Assembly: GCA_031259845.1 (NCBI GenBank)
Contig: JAIRKZ010000149.1
Span: forward strand, 1-64,000
Length of the DNA stretch: 64,000 nt
Direction: 5' to 3'
DNA from: Tannerellaceae bacterium
GTDB taxonomy: Bacteria > Bacteroidota > Bacteroidia > Bacteroidales > Tannerellaceae
Made by a program: the position numbers and the translations under genes. This document shows, piece by piece, positions 38,589 through 48,426 of the stretch. Position 1 is the first letter of the stretch, and each line of letters opens with the position of its first letter. The notes under the pieces were generated by a model. That model saw only the letters and a program-made list of their open reading frames with translations. It did not search any database and was not told the DNA's origin.

Positions 38589-41252
38589 ATGAATTATTCT
38601 ATTATAAAACTTTTTTTTGCATTACAGCTATGCGTATTGGGTTCATGTAGTACGATAGACGTTCGTGTTGCGAACCTGCGATGCGAATATATGAAGAATC
38701 CGTTATGTGTTGAGAACGCTCATCCGATGCTTCAATGGCAACTATTGTCGGAAAAACAAGGAAAGAGACAGAGCGCGTATCGTATCATAGTGTCAGGCGA
38801 TTCTTCTTTGATCGGGCAAAACCAAGGGGATTGCTGGGATTCGGGCAAGGTGTTTTCTTCGAAATCGCAAATCAGGTATCAAGGTAAAGAACTGTCTTCA
38901 ACCGAACAAGTCTATTGGAAGGTGATGGTATGGGATGAAAAAGATACCGCTTCCGAATGGAGCGATAAGGCTGAATGGACGACGGGTCTGCTACATCCAT
39001 CGGACTGGAAAGCCCAGTGGATAGGAGATAGGATAGATATGTATCCGGACTCTACATTGACTTTCCCCGCCCCTTACTTCCGCAAGGAATTTAGAGTGGG
39101 AAAACCTGTAAAAAAGGCGATGGCTTATGTGTGTGGGCTTGGTTTCTATGAACTGTATATGAATGGCAAGAAAACAGGCGACCAAGTGCTGGCGCCTGCC
39201 GTAACAAACTATGACAAACGAAGATTAAAGAACCTCCTCTATTATTATGACGACCAATCGACGCAACGTGTGTTATACAATGTGTTTGATATTACTAATC
39301 TATTGAAAAAAGAAGACAACGCCATCGGCATGGTCTTGGGAAACGGTTGGTACAACCAGCGCGACCGTATAGTGGAAGGATACATGTGGTATGACGTCCC
39401 GAAGATGATATTACAGTTGGATATTTACTATGAGGATGCTACTAAAGAAACGGTCGTTTCCGACGAGAGTTGGAAAACAACTACCGGACCATTATTGCAC
39501 GATGCTATCTTTACGGGTGAAGTATATGATGCGCGTAAGGAACTGGGGCAATGGAGTCGTGTCCTGTATGAAGATACCGGATGGAAATCCGCCATAACCG
39601 TTCGTCCTCCTGCGGGCGTGATGAGGGCGCAAACCGTACCGTTCAATAAAATCATGAACATTGTCGACGTTAGCTTTGAGCAGTTGGATGATTCTACCTG
39701 CCTCTTTACCTTGCCCGAGACCGCATCCGGCTGGTGCGCCCTGAACGTGGAAGGGAAAGCCGGAGACGAGGTACGCTTACGGTTTGTCAGTGAGGAAGAA
39801 TTGGATTATGGGCAGACAGACACCTACATTTTGAAAGGAGGCGGCAAGGAAGAATGGGAACCTCGGTTTACCTGGCACACCTTCAGATGGGTGGAGGCGA
39901 CAACCAGGGGAGTGAAGCTGTCGAAGGAAAGCCTGAGCGTAAAAAATATTTATACCGACGTGAAGAACGCTGGAACGTTCGAATGTTCCAACGAACTCTT
40001 CAATCGGATCGTTAAGGCATACGACCGTACTCTGCATGCCAACTTCAAAGGCGTTATAAGCAGTGATCCGCACCGCGAACGGCTGGCATATACAGGTGAC
40101 GGGCAGGTAATCGTGGAAAGCCTGCTCTACTCGTATGACATGACCCGTTTTCTCCGTAAGTTCATAGACGACATGGATGACGCCCGTAACAAAGTAACCG
40201 GCTATGTACCTCATACCGCGCCTTTCAGCGGAGGCGGCGGCGGTCCTGCCTGGGGCTCCGCTTACGTTATCATTCCTTGGGCATACTATTGCCATTACGG
40301 CGATACGGCGGTGTTGCGGAAACATTATGAAGGCATGAAGCAATGGATCGGATACCTCGGCACACGTACCGACGACAGAGGGCTTGTGGCGAGGGAAGAA
40401 CCCAACGGCTGGTGCCTGGGCGAGTGGTGTACCTTGTACAACCACATCGAAATCCCGGCGGAACTGGTCAATACGGCTTACTATTACCATATTACCCGCA
40501 TCATGATGGATGTGGCGGAAGTTTTAGGCAAGAAAGAGGATAAAACAGATTTTGCCGATTTATCCAAAACGATAAAGAATAACTTTAACGCTGCCTTTTT
40601 CAATCCCATCACCCACCATTATTGGGAAGGCAGGCAAGGGGCCGACGTCTTTTCTTTAGGTTTCGGTCTCGTACCGGACAATGAACAGGAAGCTGTCTTC
40701 TCCGCATTAGCGGAGCGTTTAGCAACGCTCGATTATCACTTTGATACCGGTATATTCGGCACTCCGCTGTTGCTTAAAGTATTGACGGAAAACGGTTGCG
40801 TTGATATGGCGTATACGCTAATGAACCAGCGGGATTTTCCGGGATATGCCTACCTGCTGGACAACAAGAACAGTACCTTGTGGGAAACATGGGACGGAGG
40901 TGGCGACCTGGGTGGACGCGGGCATTGTCATCCTATGTTTGGAAGTGTAGTTTCGTGGTTTTACGAATCATTGGCAGGCATAAAGCCAGACAAGTACCGG
41001 GCGGGAATGAAGCATTTCTACATTGCTCCGGCTCCCATACGGGATTTGAGCTATTGCAAGGCTTCATACGTCACGCTGTATGGAAAAATCGCTTCGGAAT
41101 GGAAGGTGGATGAAGGCGGTAATCTTGAGTTATGGGTAGAGGTTCCGGCAAATACTTCTGCTACGGTCATCCTTCCCAAATGGGGAAATACTCCGGAAAG
41201 GAAACCGCTGGAAATCTTGTCAGGGTTACATCATTTTACCGTATTAAAGTAA
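38589..41252 (+). CDS. alpha-L-rhamnosidase (GH78), second copy
   Basis: Lipobox LGSCSTID, NLRCEYMKNPLCVENAHPMLQWQLLSE, DPHRERLAYTGDGQV, GWCLGEW, STLWETWDGGGD motifs. Confidence 0.92.
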   Translation: MNYSIIKLFFALQLCVLGSCSTIDVRVANLRCEYMKNPLCVENAHPMLQWQLLSEKQGKRQSAYRIIVSGDSSLIGQNQGDCWDSGKVFSSKSQIRYQGKELSSTEQVYWKVMVWDEKDTASEWSDKAEWTTGLLHPSDWKAQWIGDRIDMYPDSTLTFPAPYFRKEFRVGKPVKKAMAYVCGLGFYELYMNGKKTGDQVLAPAVTNYDKRRLKNLLYYYDDQSTQRVLYNVFDITNLLKKEDNAIGMVLGNGWYNQRDRIVEGYMWYDVPKMILQLDIYYEDATKETVVSDESWKTTTGPLLHDAIFTGEVYDARKELGQWSRVLYEDTGWKSAITVRPPAGVMRAQTVPFNKIMNIVDVSFEQLDDSTCLFTLPETASGWCALNVEGKAGDEVRLRFVSEEELDYGQTDTYILKGGGKEEWEPRFTWHTFRWVEATTRGVKLSKESLSVKNIYTDVKNAGTFECSNELFNRIVKAYDRTLHANFKGVISSDPHRERLAYTGDGQVIVESLLYSYDMTRFLRKFIDDMDDARNKVTGYVPHTAPFSGGGGGPAWGSAYVIIPWAYYCHYGDTAVLRKHYEGMKQWIGYLGTRTDDRGLVAREEPNGWCLGEWCTLYNHIEIPAELVNTAYYYHITRIMMDVAEVLGKKEDKTDFADLSKTIKNNFNAAFFNPITHHYWEGRQGADVFSLGFGLVPDNEQEAVFSALAERLATLDYHFDTGIFGTPLLLKVLTENGCVDMAYTLMNQRDFPGYAYLLDNKNSTLWETWDGGGDLGGRGHCHPMFGSVVSWFYESLAGIKPDKYRAGMKHFYIAPAPIRDLSYCKASYVTLYGKIASEWKVDEGGNLELWVEVPANTSATVILPKWGNTPERKPLEILSGLHHFTVLK

Positions 41253-41276
41253 TTGTAAGTTGAATATATAAGCGCA

Positions 41277-41621
41277 GGGGTGTACGACAAAATTCCTAAT
41301 CAGCTTTCTTTTACATCGCAGCACCCCCCATGCAGCAACCCATTCAACGAAAAAAAGCGAACAGGCCAGACATGGTACATAAAGCCCCCCCCTTGCTTTC
41401 ACCCCAAACAATTAAAAAATATCCGATTTTCAGTCACACCTATCTGTTGGAATATAAGAGCCTTATGTGAAATGTGACTGAAAACAGCGAAAAAAATAAA
41501 GTTTTTGTATGCTCCTATACCGCGTAACGTATAGATATGATTAGGGATTAGATAAGCTGCCCCAACATTTTACACCGGTTTACCGGGATTGGAATCTATA
41601 AGGAATTTTGTCGTATACCCC
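41277..41621. mobile_element. MITE-like element with 24-bp terminal inverted repeats (22/24 matching)
   Basis: GGGGTGTACGACAAAATTCCTAAT at 41277-41300 vs reverse complement of 41598-41621, GGGGTATACGACAAAATTCCTTAT; related end also at 6391-6428. Confidence 0.6.
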
Positions 41622-41725
41622 TTTTATGAGACACGCTTATAAATCGAATATTTTTATCTAAGTTTCTCCTATAAATGTTTTGTAACATTTTTATTCATCT
41701 GTGTGACAACTCAATTATTATCATG

Positions 41726-41733
41726 TATATTTG
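41726..41733 (+). promoter_or_regulatory. candidate -7 element (TATATTTG) for fumarase
   Basis: TATATTTG 33 bp upstream of the ATG at 41767. Confidence 0.5.
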
Positions 41734-41766
41734 CCATTAAAATAATCATTCATAAATTATAGCGAT

Positions 41767-43383
41767 ATGGCAATACCTCCGTTTAAGTATCAGGAACCGT
41801 TTCCTATGGGAAAGGATACGACCGAGTATTATTTGTTGACGAAAGAATATGTGTCGGTTACCGGGTTTGAAGGAAAAGAAATTCTGAAAGTAGAAGAAGA
41901 AGGATTAACCAGGCTGGCTAACGCCGCTTTCCGTGATGTGGCTTTTTATCTGCGCCCGGAACATCAGGCGCAGGTAGCGAAGGTTCTTTCCGACCCCGAA
42001 GCCAGCGACAATGATAAATTCGTAGCGCTGACTTTCCTGCGTAATGCGGAAGTATCGGCAAAAGGTAAACTTCCTTTCTGCCAGGATACGGGCACGGCTA
42101 TTATCACAGGTAAAAAAGGGCAGCAGGTGTGGACTGGCGGCAATGATGAAGAAGCGCTGTCGGAAGGCGTTTATAAAACATATACCGAAGAGAATCTGCG
42201 TTATTCGCAAAATGCGCCGCTGGATATGTATAAGGAAATCAACACAGGCTGTAACCTGCCGGCGCAGATTGACATATATGCTACGCAAGGGAATGAATAT
42301 AAATTCCTTTGTATTGCAAAAGGAGGCGGTTCGGCCAACAAAACCTATCTGTATCAGGAAACAAAGGCATTACTGACGCCAGATAAATTAGTTTCGTTCT
42401 TAGTGGAAAAGATGAAAACCTTAGGTACGGCCGCCTGTCCTCCGTATCACATTGCTTTTGCCATTGGCGGTACTTCTGCCGAAGCCAACCTGAAAACAGT
42501 TAAATTAGCCTCCGCCCATTATTATGACAATCTCCCTGTTTCGGGAAATGAAGGCGGACGGGCTTTCCGTGATATCGAATTAGAAAAGAAAGTCTTGGAA
42601 GAAGCGTGCCGGATTGGTTTGGGAGCGCAGTTTGGCGGAAAATACTTTGCGCACGACGTACGCATTATCCGTTTGCCTCGCCATGGCGCTTCCTGCCCGG
42701 TAGGGATGGGCGTATCCTGTTCTGCCGACCGCAATATCAAAGCAAAAATAAATAAGGAAGGTATCTGGATTGAAAAGCTGGAAACCAATCCGGGACGATT
42801 TATCCCCGAAGAATACCGTAAAGCAGGAGAAGGCGAAGCCGTAAAGATTAACCTGAACCAACCGATGGCCGGCATCCTTCGCGAGTTGGATAAATACCCG
42901 GTATCTACCCGGCTTTCTTTAACGGGAACAATTGTAGTGGGGCGCGATATAGCCCATGCGAAGCTAAAAGAGCGGCTGGATAGCGGGCAAGGATTGCCCC
43001 AGTACATCAAAGACCATCCCATTTATTATGCCGGCCCGGCAAAGACGCCGGAAGGTATGGCTTCCGGTTCTTTCGGCCCAACAACGGCCGGACGTATGGA
43101 TTCTTACGTAGACTTATTTCAGGAAAACGGCGGCAGCATGGTGATGATAGCCAAAGGCAACCGGAGCCAGCAAGTAACCGACGCCTGTAAAAAACACGGC
43201 GGATTCTATCTGGGAAGCATAGGAGGCCCGGCAGCTATTCTGGCGCAGGACAGTATTAAAAGAGTAGAATGCCTCGAATACCCGGAATTGGGTATGGAAG
43301 CTATTTGGAAAATCGAAGTAGAAGATTTCCCCGCCTTTATTCTGGTGGATAACAAAGGTAACGACTTCTTTAAACAGTTATAA
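41767..43383 (+). CDS. class I fumarate hydratase (4Fe-4S)
   Basis: [64 protein letters not shown]. Confidence 0.95.
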   Translation: MAIPPFKYQEPFPMGKDTTEYYLLTKEYVSVTGFEGKEILKVEEEGLTRLANAAFRDVAFYLRPEHQAQVAKVLSDPEASDNDKFVALTFLRNAEVSAKGKLPFCQDTGTAIITGKKGQQVWTGGNDEEALSEGVYKTYTEENLRYSQNAPLDMYKEINTGCNLPAQIDIYATQGNEYKFLCIAKGGGSANKTYLYQETKALLTPDKLVSFLVEKMKTLGTAACPPYHIAFAIGGTSAEANLKTVKLASAHYYDNLPVSGNEGGRAFRDIELEKKVLEEACRIGLGAQFGGKYFAHDVRIIRLPRHGASCPVGMGVSCSADRNIKAKINKEGIWIEKLETNPGRFIPEEYRKAGEGEAVKINLNQPMAGILRELDKYPVSTRLSLTGTIVVGRDIAHAKLKERLDSGQGLPQYIKDHPIYYAGPAKTPEGMASGSFGPTTAGRMDSYVDLFQENGGSMVMIAKGNRSQQVTDACKKHGGFYLGSIGGPAAILAQDSIKRVECLEYPELGMEAIWKIEVEDFPAFILVDNKGNDFFKQL

Positions 43384-43401
43384 AAGCGGCCTGCGCAATA
43401 C

Positions 43402-43440
43402 AAAAAAACGGAACGTATTCATTTACGTTCCGTTTTTTTT
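43402..43440. terminator. bidirectional intrinsic terminator between fumarase and pnp
   Basis: AAAAAACGGAACGTA-ttcatt-TACGTTCCGTTTTTTTT. Confidence 0.88.
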
Positions 43441-43472
43441 GTGTATTCTTGTTTAAAAGAATCGTCCGGCTA

Positions 43473-45674
43473 TTAATAGCGCGGCGGGCGGTTGCTGCGT
43501 TGCCCGTTCCTGTCGCTACGGTCGTTACGTTCCATGCGCGGCGGGCGTTCTTCGTACCCTTCGGGTTTAGGCAATAATACTCTGCGGGAAAGTTTGAATT
43601 TGCCTGTTTTGGGGTCGATATCTACTAATTTTACTTGTATAACGTCGCCTTCTTTCAATCCGGCTTGTTCTACTGTATCCAATCGTTTCCAGTCTATTTC
43701 GGAGATATGAAGCAGGCCGTCTTTGCCTGACATAAATTCAACGAAAGCGCCATAAGGCATAACGGAAGAAATCTTTCCTTCATACGTTTCGCCTATTTCA
43801 GGGACGGCCACAATAGCTTTGATAGCTCGCATGGCTGCATCAATCGTTTCTTTATTCGTGCCGGATACTTCTATCTTACCTACGCCGTCTATCTCTTCAA
43901 TAGAAATAATGGCCCCTGTTTTCTCCTGTATTCCCTGAATAATCTTTCCGCCCGGGCCAATGATAGCGCCGATGAATTCTTTGGGCACCGTCAGTGATTC
44001 AATGCGCGGGGCATGCGGTTTCAAATCTTCACGGGGTTCTGCAATCGTTTCCGTCAGTTTACCCAGGATGTGCATCCGCCCTTCTTTAGCCTGGGCTAAT
44101 GCTTTTTCAAGGATTTCATAAGAAAGCCCGTCTACTTTGATGTCCATTTGGGTAGCTGTGATGCCGTCTTTTGTGCCGGTTACCTTAAAGTCCATGTCGC
44201 CCAAGTGGTCTTCATCTCCCAGAATATCGGAAAGAACGGCAAATTTACTCCCTTTATTTTCTGAAATCAGTCCCATGGCAATACCGGAAACAGGTTTCTT
44301 TATCTTCACGCCTGCGTCCATTAGCGCGAGCGTCCCGGCGCAAACCGTAGCCATGGAAGAAGAACCGTTCGATTCAAGAATATCCGAAACAACGCGGATT
44401 ACATAAGGATAATCGGCAGGAATCATCCGCTTGAGCGCCCGGTGGGCCAGATTGCCATGACCTACTTCCCTGCGCCCTACGCCCCGTGAGGCTTTTGCTT
44501 CTCCGGTAGAGAAAGGAGGGAAGTTATAATGTAAGAGGAAACGTTCTTTGCCGTGATTCAGTACGTCGTCTACTGTTTTTTCATCGGCTTTTGTTCCCAG
44601 TGTCAATGTCGTAAGCGATTGGGTTTCTCCCCGGGTAAAGACGGCGGATCCGTGAGGTCCCGGCAGGAAATCAACTTCACACCAGATAGGGCGAATCTCT
44701 GTTGTTTTACGGCCATCCAGGCGTTTTCCTTCATCCAGAATGGCGCGGCGCATCGCTTCTTTTTCTACATCGTGATAGTAGCGGCCTATCATTTCGGCTT
44801 TTTCTTCTAATTCTTCTTCCGTAAAATTTGTTCTGTATTCTTCCACAATCTTTTCAAAAGCATCGGAACGTTCCTGTTTGGAAGAGCCGGAAAGGGCTAC
44901 GGCATATACTTTGTCGTAACATTTATCGCGCACATCCTTACGCAGTTCGTCGTCGTTTACTTCGTGGTCGTATTCGCGTTTTGTCAGCTTGCCGCAAGCT
45001 TCCGACAGTTCAAGTTGTACCTGGCATTGTAGCTTAATCGCTTCGTGGGCAACCTTGATGGCTTCGAGCATTTCGGCTTCCTGTACTTCATCCATTTCGC
45101 CTTCTACCATCATGATATTATCCATCGTAGCGCCTACCATAATATCAATATCCGCTTTTTCCAGTTCGGAGAAAGTAGGGTTAAGGATAAACCTGCCGTC
45201 TATACGGGCCACACGAACCTCGGAGATAGGTCCGTTAAAAGGTATATCGGACACAGCTAACGCCGCAGACGCAGCCAAACCTGCCAGGGCGTCCGGCATA
45301 TCGTTACCGTCGGATGAAAATAATATAATATTAACGAATACTTCTGCATGATAGTTGTCGGGAAAAAGCGGACGAAGCGCACGGTCTACTAAGCGTGAAG
45401 TAAGTATTTCATAATCGGAAGCTTTTCCTTCTCTTCTTGTAAAGCCGCCCGGGAAACGGCCATACGCTGAGAATTTTTCTTTATATTCAACCTGTAGAGG
45501 CATAAAATCAACACCGGGGTTTGCATCTTTAGCGGCAGTCACAGCGGCAAGCAGCATTGTATTACCCATACGGACGGTAACAGCGCCATCGGCTTGTTTT
45601 GCCAATTTCCCGGTTTCGATGGTGATCGTCCTTCCGTCACCTAAATCGATCGTCTTGTTAATTGGATTAACCAT
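43473..45674 (-). CDS. pnp: polyribonucleotide nucleotidyltransferase
   Basis: Two RNase PH domains, KH ([23 protein letters not shown]) and S1 domains; start at [27 protein letters not shown]. Confidence 0.97.
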   Translation of the reverse strand: MVNPINKTIDLGDGRTITIETGKLAKQADGAVTVRMGNTMLLAAVTAAKDANPGVDFMPLQVEYKEKFSAYGRFPGGFTRREGKASDYEILTSRLVDRALRPLFPDNYHAEVFVNIILFSSDGNDMPDALAGLAASAALAVSDIPFNGPISEVRVARIDGRFILNPTFSELEKADIDIMVGATMDNIMMVEGEMDEVQEAEMLEAIKVAHEAIKLQCQVQLELSEACGKLTKREYDHEVNDDELRKDVRDKCYDKVYAVALSGSSKQERSDAFEKIVEEYRTNFTEEELEEKAEMIGRYYHDVEKEAMRRAILDEGKRLDGRKTTEIRPIWCEVDFLPGPHGSAVFTRGETQSLTTLTLGTKADEKTVDDVLNHGKERFLLHYNFPPFSTGEAKASRGVGRREVGHGNLAHRALKRMIPADYPYVIRVVSDILESNGSSSMATVCAGTLALMDAGVKIKKPVSGIAMGLISENKGSKFAVLSDILGDEDHLGDMDFKVTGTKDGITATQMDIKVDGLSYEILEKALAQAKEGRMHILGKLTETIAEPREDLKPHAPRIESLTVPKEFIGAIIGPGGKIIQGIQEKTGAIISIEEIDGVGKIEVSGTNKETIDAAMRAIKAIVAVPEIGETYEGKISSVMPYGAFVEFMSGKDGLLHISEIDWKRLDTVEQAGLKEGDVIQVKLVDIDPKTGKFKLSRRVLLPKPEGYEERPPRMERNDRSDRNGQRSNRPPRY

Positions 45675-45837
45675 AATTTTTAATATTCTTATTTTTCGTC
45701 TGTAAAATCGGGGCAAAGGTAATGAAAGTTTATCTGTTAAATGTATGTGAAAGCAATAAATAACTCGTTATAAGCCCTTTTTTGTAAAATAATTTGTAAG
45801 AAACAGCTTATAATTACGGTTCGATTGCAAATTACTG

Positions 45838-45845
45838 TATATTTG
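45838..45845 (+). promoter_or_regulatory. candidate -7 element (TATATTTG)
   Basis: TATATTTG 31 bp upstream of the ATG at 45877. Confidence 0.45.
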
Positions 45846-45876
45846 CATCCGAATAGCAAAATTTTGAGAAAGAAAT

Positions 45877-47034
45877 ATGAGACGGATAACTGCGCATCTG
45901 ATGTTGGCTCTCGGGGCAATACTTGTTTTATTTACAGCATGTAATGGTAATAGTTTTACGGTTAAGGGCGTAGTCTCCGGCGCTAACGGGCAGGTTATGT
46001 TTCTTGAAAATGTAGGAGTTTCGTCTGTGGAAACATTGGATTCGGTTAAACTTAATGCTGCGGGTAAATTTTCATTTAGCCAATCCCGCCCCCAGTATCC
46101 TGACTTTTACCGGTTGCGCCTGAATAACCAGTTGATCAATTTCTCGATTGATTCTACAGAAACCGTTTCTTTTAACGCTGATGCGGGTACGTTTGCGACT
46201 TCTTATATAGTAGAAGGTTCCGATAATTCAAAAGCGATCAAACAAATAACGCTGGCCCAGTTAGACGCCAATCAGGCTATCGGGCGGTTACGCAAAGATT
46301 ACGACAGTAAATTGATTTCCGATACTATCTACCGCGAACAGGTGTTGGAAGCAGCCGAGGCTTACAGGGAAGTGGCGCGCCGGTATATTTATTCAGCGCC
46401 CATGTCTACGGCTGCCTATTATGCGTTGTTCCAGCAAATAGACGGCCTGTACTTCTTTAATCTGTATGATAAAGACGATTCAAAGGCGTATGGCGCCGTT
46501 GCCACGAGTTATGATTTTAATTATCCGGAAAGCGCCCGTGCAAAGCATCTCCATAACCTGGCATTACAATCAATTAAAGTAATCCGCCAGCAACGGGTGC
46601 TTGATACGGAGACTGTAAACGTTCAAGAGATAAATTACCTGGATATAACGCTGCCAAACCTGTACGGAGAGATTGTTAAGTTGTCCGAAGTAGCCGAAGG
46701 GAAAACGGTTCTGGTAAATTTTACGGCCTATCAAAGCGAATGGTCGCCCGCTCTGAATATGGATTTTGCCGGATTATATGAAAAATACAATACGAAAGGA
46801 TTCACCATCTATCAGGTATCATTAGATATCGACAAACATTTCTGGAAGAATGTGGCGTCTAAATTGCCCTGGACATGCGTTCACGATCCCGAAGCAGCTT
46901 ATTCCCAGATAGCGGCGCTCTATAATGTAAAACAATTACCCGCGCTATTCCTCATTAATAAAAAAGGCGAAATAGTTAAACGCATTGAAGATTTAAGAGC
47001 GCTTGACGAAGATGTCAGTCAAGCAGTCAGGTAA
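45877..47034 (+). CDS. DUF4369/thioredoxin-like (AhpC/TSA) lipoprotein
   Basis: Lipobox LFTACNGN, beta-rich FTVKGVVSGANGQVMFLENVG N-terminus and a C-terminal thioredoxin-like fold (KTVLVNFTAYQSEWSPALNMDFAGLYEKYNTKGFTIYQVSLD); the CxxC site appears absent. Confidence 0.75.
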   Translation: MRRITAHLMLALGAILVLFTACNGNSFTVKGVVSGANGQVMFLENVGVSSVETLDSVKLNAAGKFSFSQSRPQYPDFYRLRLNNQLINFSIDSTETVSFNADAGTFATSYIVEGSDNSKAIKQITLAQLDANQAIGRLRKDYDSKLISDTIYREQVLEAAEAYREVARRYIYSAPMSTAAYYALFQQIDGLYFFNLYDKDDSKAYGAVATSYDFNYPESARAKHLHNLALQSIKVIRQQRVLDTETVNVQEINYLDITLPNLYGEIVKLSEVAEGKTVLVNFTAYQSEWSPALNMDFAGLYEKYNTKGFTIYQVSLDIDKHFWKNVASKLPWTCVHDPEAAYSQIAALYNVKQLPALFLINKKGEIVKRIEDLRALDEDVSQAVR

Positions 47035-48261
47035 TCAAAAATAATACATAAGTACTCCTAATATTCGGTGATTGGTAACGGCGTGCGCGTTTGTTACTTT
47101 GCCGTTTGAAAGGTTTGTATCCCCGTACCAGGCTGTTGTTGCCGAGTATTCAATTCCGGCTTTCCAGTGAGGTAAATTATACGAAAAAGAAGGCGCGATG
47201 CAAAGTAACCGGTCTATATCAATTCCACTTCCGTAAAATAATGCCGGGTTGACTAATTTACCGGTTGTCCCTAAATTTTTAGAATATCCCACAAACAGGC
47301 TGCCCTTCCATTTACTGCCTGCTGCTGCGTTAAGCCAGGTGGTAGAATGGCGTGAAGGCGTATATTGCTGCTCGCCCGTAATTTCGTCTATCGATGAAAC
47401 GCCATATCCGCCCAACATAGCGTTATGTGTCTGGTTGGAAGCAAGAAGCGTTTTCCCGGCCAGAAAAAGATTGTCTGACTTATATTGCGCCTGGGCCATG
47501 AAAGATACGCTCGTAACCCGTTCGTTTACTTTATATACTTTATCGCCCATACGCGCCTGTACACGGGGCTTCAGCGATATTGCTTCTACGCCTAATCCTC
47601 CTGAAAATCCATTCTCATGGTATGTTACGCCGGCAAACAGTTCGGGCAGAATGTTGTTTTTCAGGTATTCTTCGCTTTTCCCGTTTGGCCCTGCGGATAA
47701 ATATACTAATTGATAAATAGCCGATCCGGTAAAGGTAAACCTGTTGCTTTTATATTGATACCTTATTTGTGCGCTTCGGTTGAAAGGCTGGAAAGGGCTT
47801 CCCGTGTTCAGATTCAAAACATCCGGCATAACATCTCCGAACAGCGGATGCCATGTTTGTCCAAGCAAGAGAGACGAACCTTTCTCCCAGCTTAAATTAA
47901 CATACGCCTGGCGGATACGAAGCAGGTAATTGGCGAGATTAAATCCTCCCAAATCGGTTTCTACCTTCGCGGATGTTTTAGCCGAACCTACTTTGGGGCC
48001 GGTCATATTTAAACCAAACCGGGTGGTAAATGTATAAAATGTGCTGTTCGGATTGTCGTTTAAGTCATTGCCATCAGCATCAAGCGCTTTATCAAGCGGA
48101 TAGAGATAAAAATTGCCATCTACTGCTTCTACGTTACTTCTCGAATTGTAATAAGCGTCGCCTCTTACAAATCCATAAAAGTTATAGGTGAAATTCTTTT
48201 TCTGAGCAAAGGCTAATGAAACGGATAAAAGGCAGGAGAGTAGCAATAAGGATTTTCTCAT
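47035..48261 (-). CDS. outer-membrane porin-like beta-barrel protein
   Basis: Signal peptide, FYGFVRGDAYYNSRSNVEAVDG, alternating aromatic strands, C-terminal YYF. Confidence 0.65.
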   Translation of the reverse strand: MRKSLLLLSCLLSVSLAFAQKKNFTYNFYGFVRGDAYYNSRSNVEAVDGNFYLYPLDKALDADGNDLNDNPNSTFYTFTTRFGLNMTGPKVGSAKTSAKVETDLGGFNLANYLLRIRQAYVNLSWEKGSSLLLGQTWHPLFGDVMPDVLNLNTGSPFQPFNRSAQIRYQYKSNRFTFTGSAIYQLVYLSAGPNGKSEEYLKNNILPELFAGVTYHENGFSGGLGVEAISLKPRVQARMGDKVYKVNERVTSVSFMAQAQYKSDNLFLAGKTLLASNQTHNAMLGGYGVSSIDEITGEQQYTPSRHSTTWLNAAAGSKWKGSLFVGYSKNLGTTGKLVNPALFYGSGIDIDRLLCIAPSFSYNLPHWKAGIEYSATTAWYGDTNLSNGKVTNAHAVTNHRILGVLMYYF

Positions 48262-48426
48262 GATGATGTTAATTAAGTTGTATTTCGTAAAATCAGTCAG
48301 TTCGCAAATGTATAGAATTTTATTTAATTCACATTGAATAATAGATTATTATTTGTTACTTTGCTTCCATGTTGTAAGCAATAAGGCTTTTTTTTTAGAA
48401 ATAATGTAACTTAACATAAATGTAGT

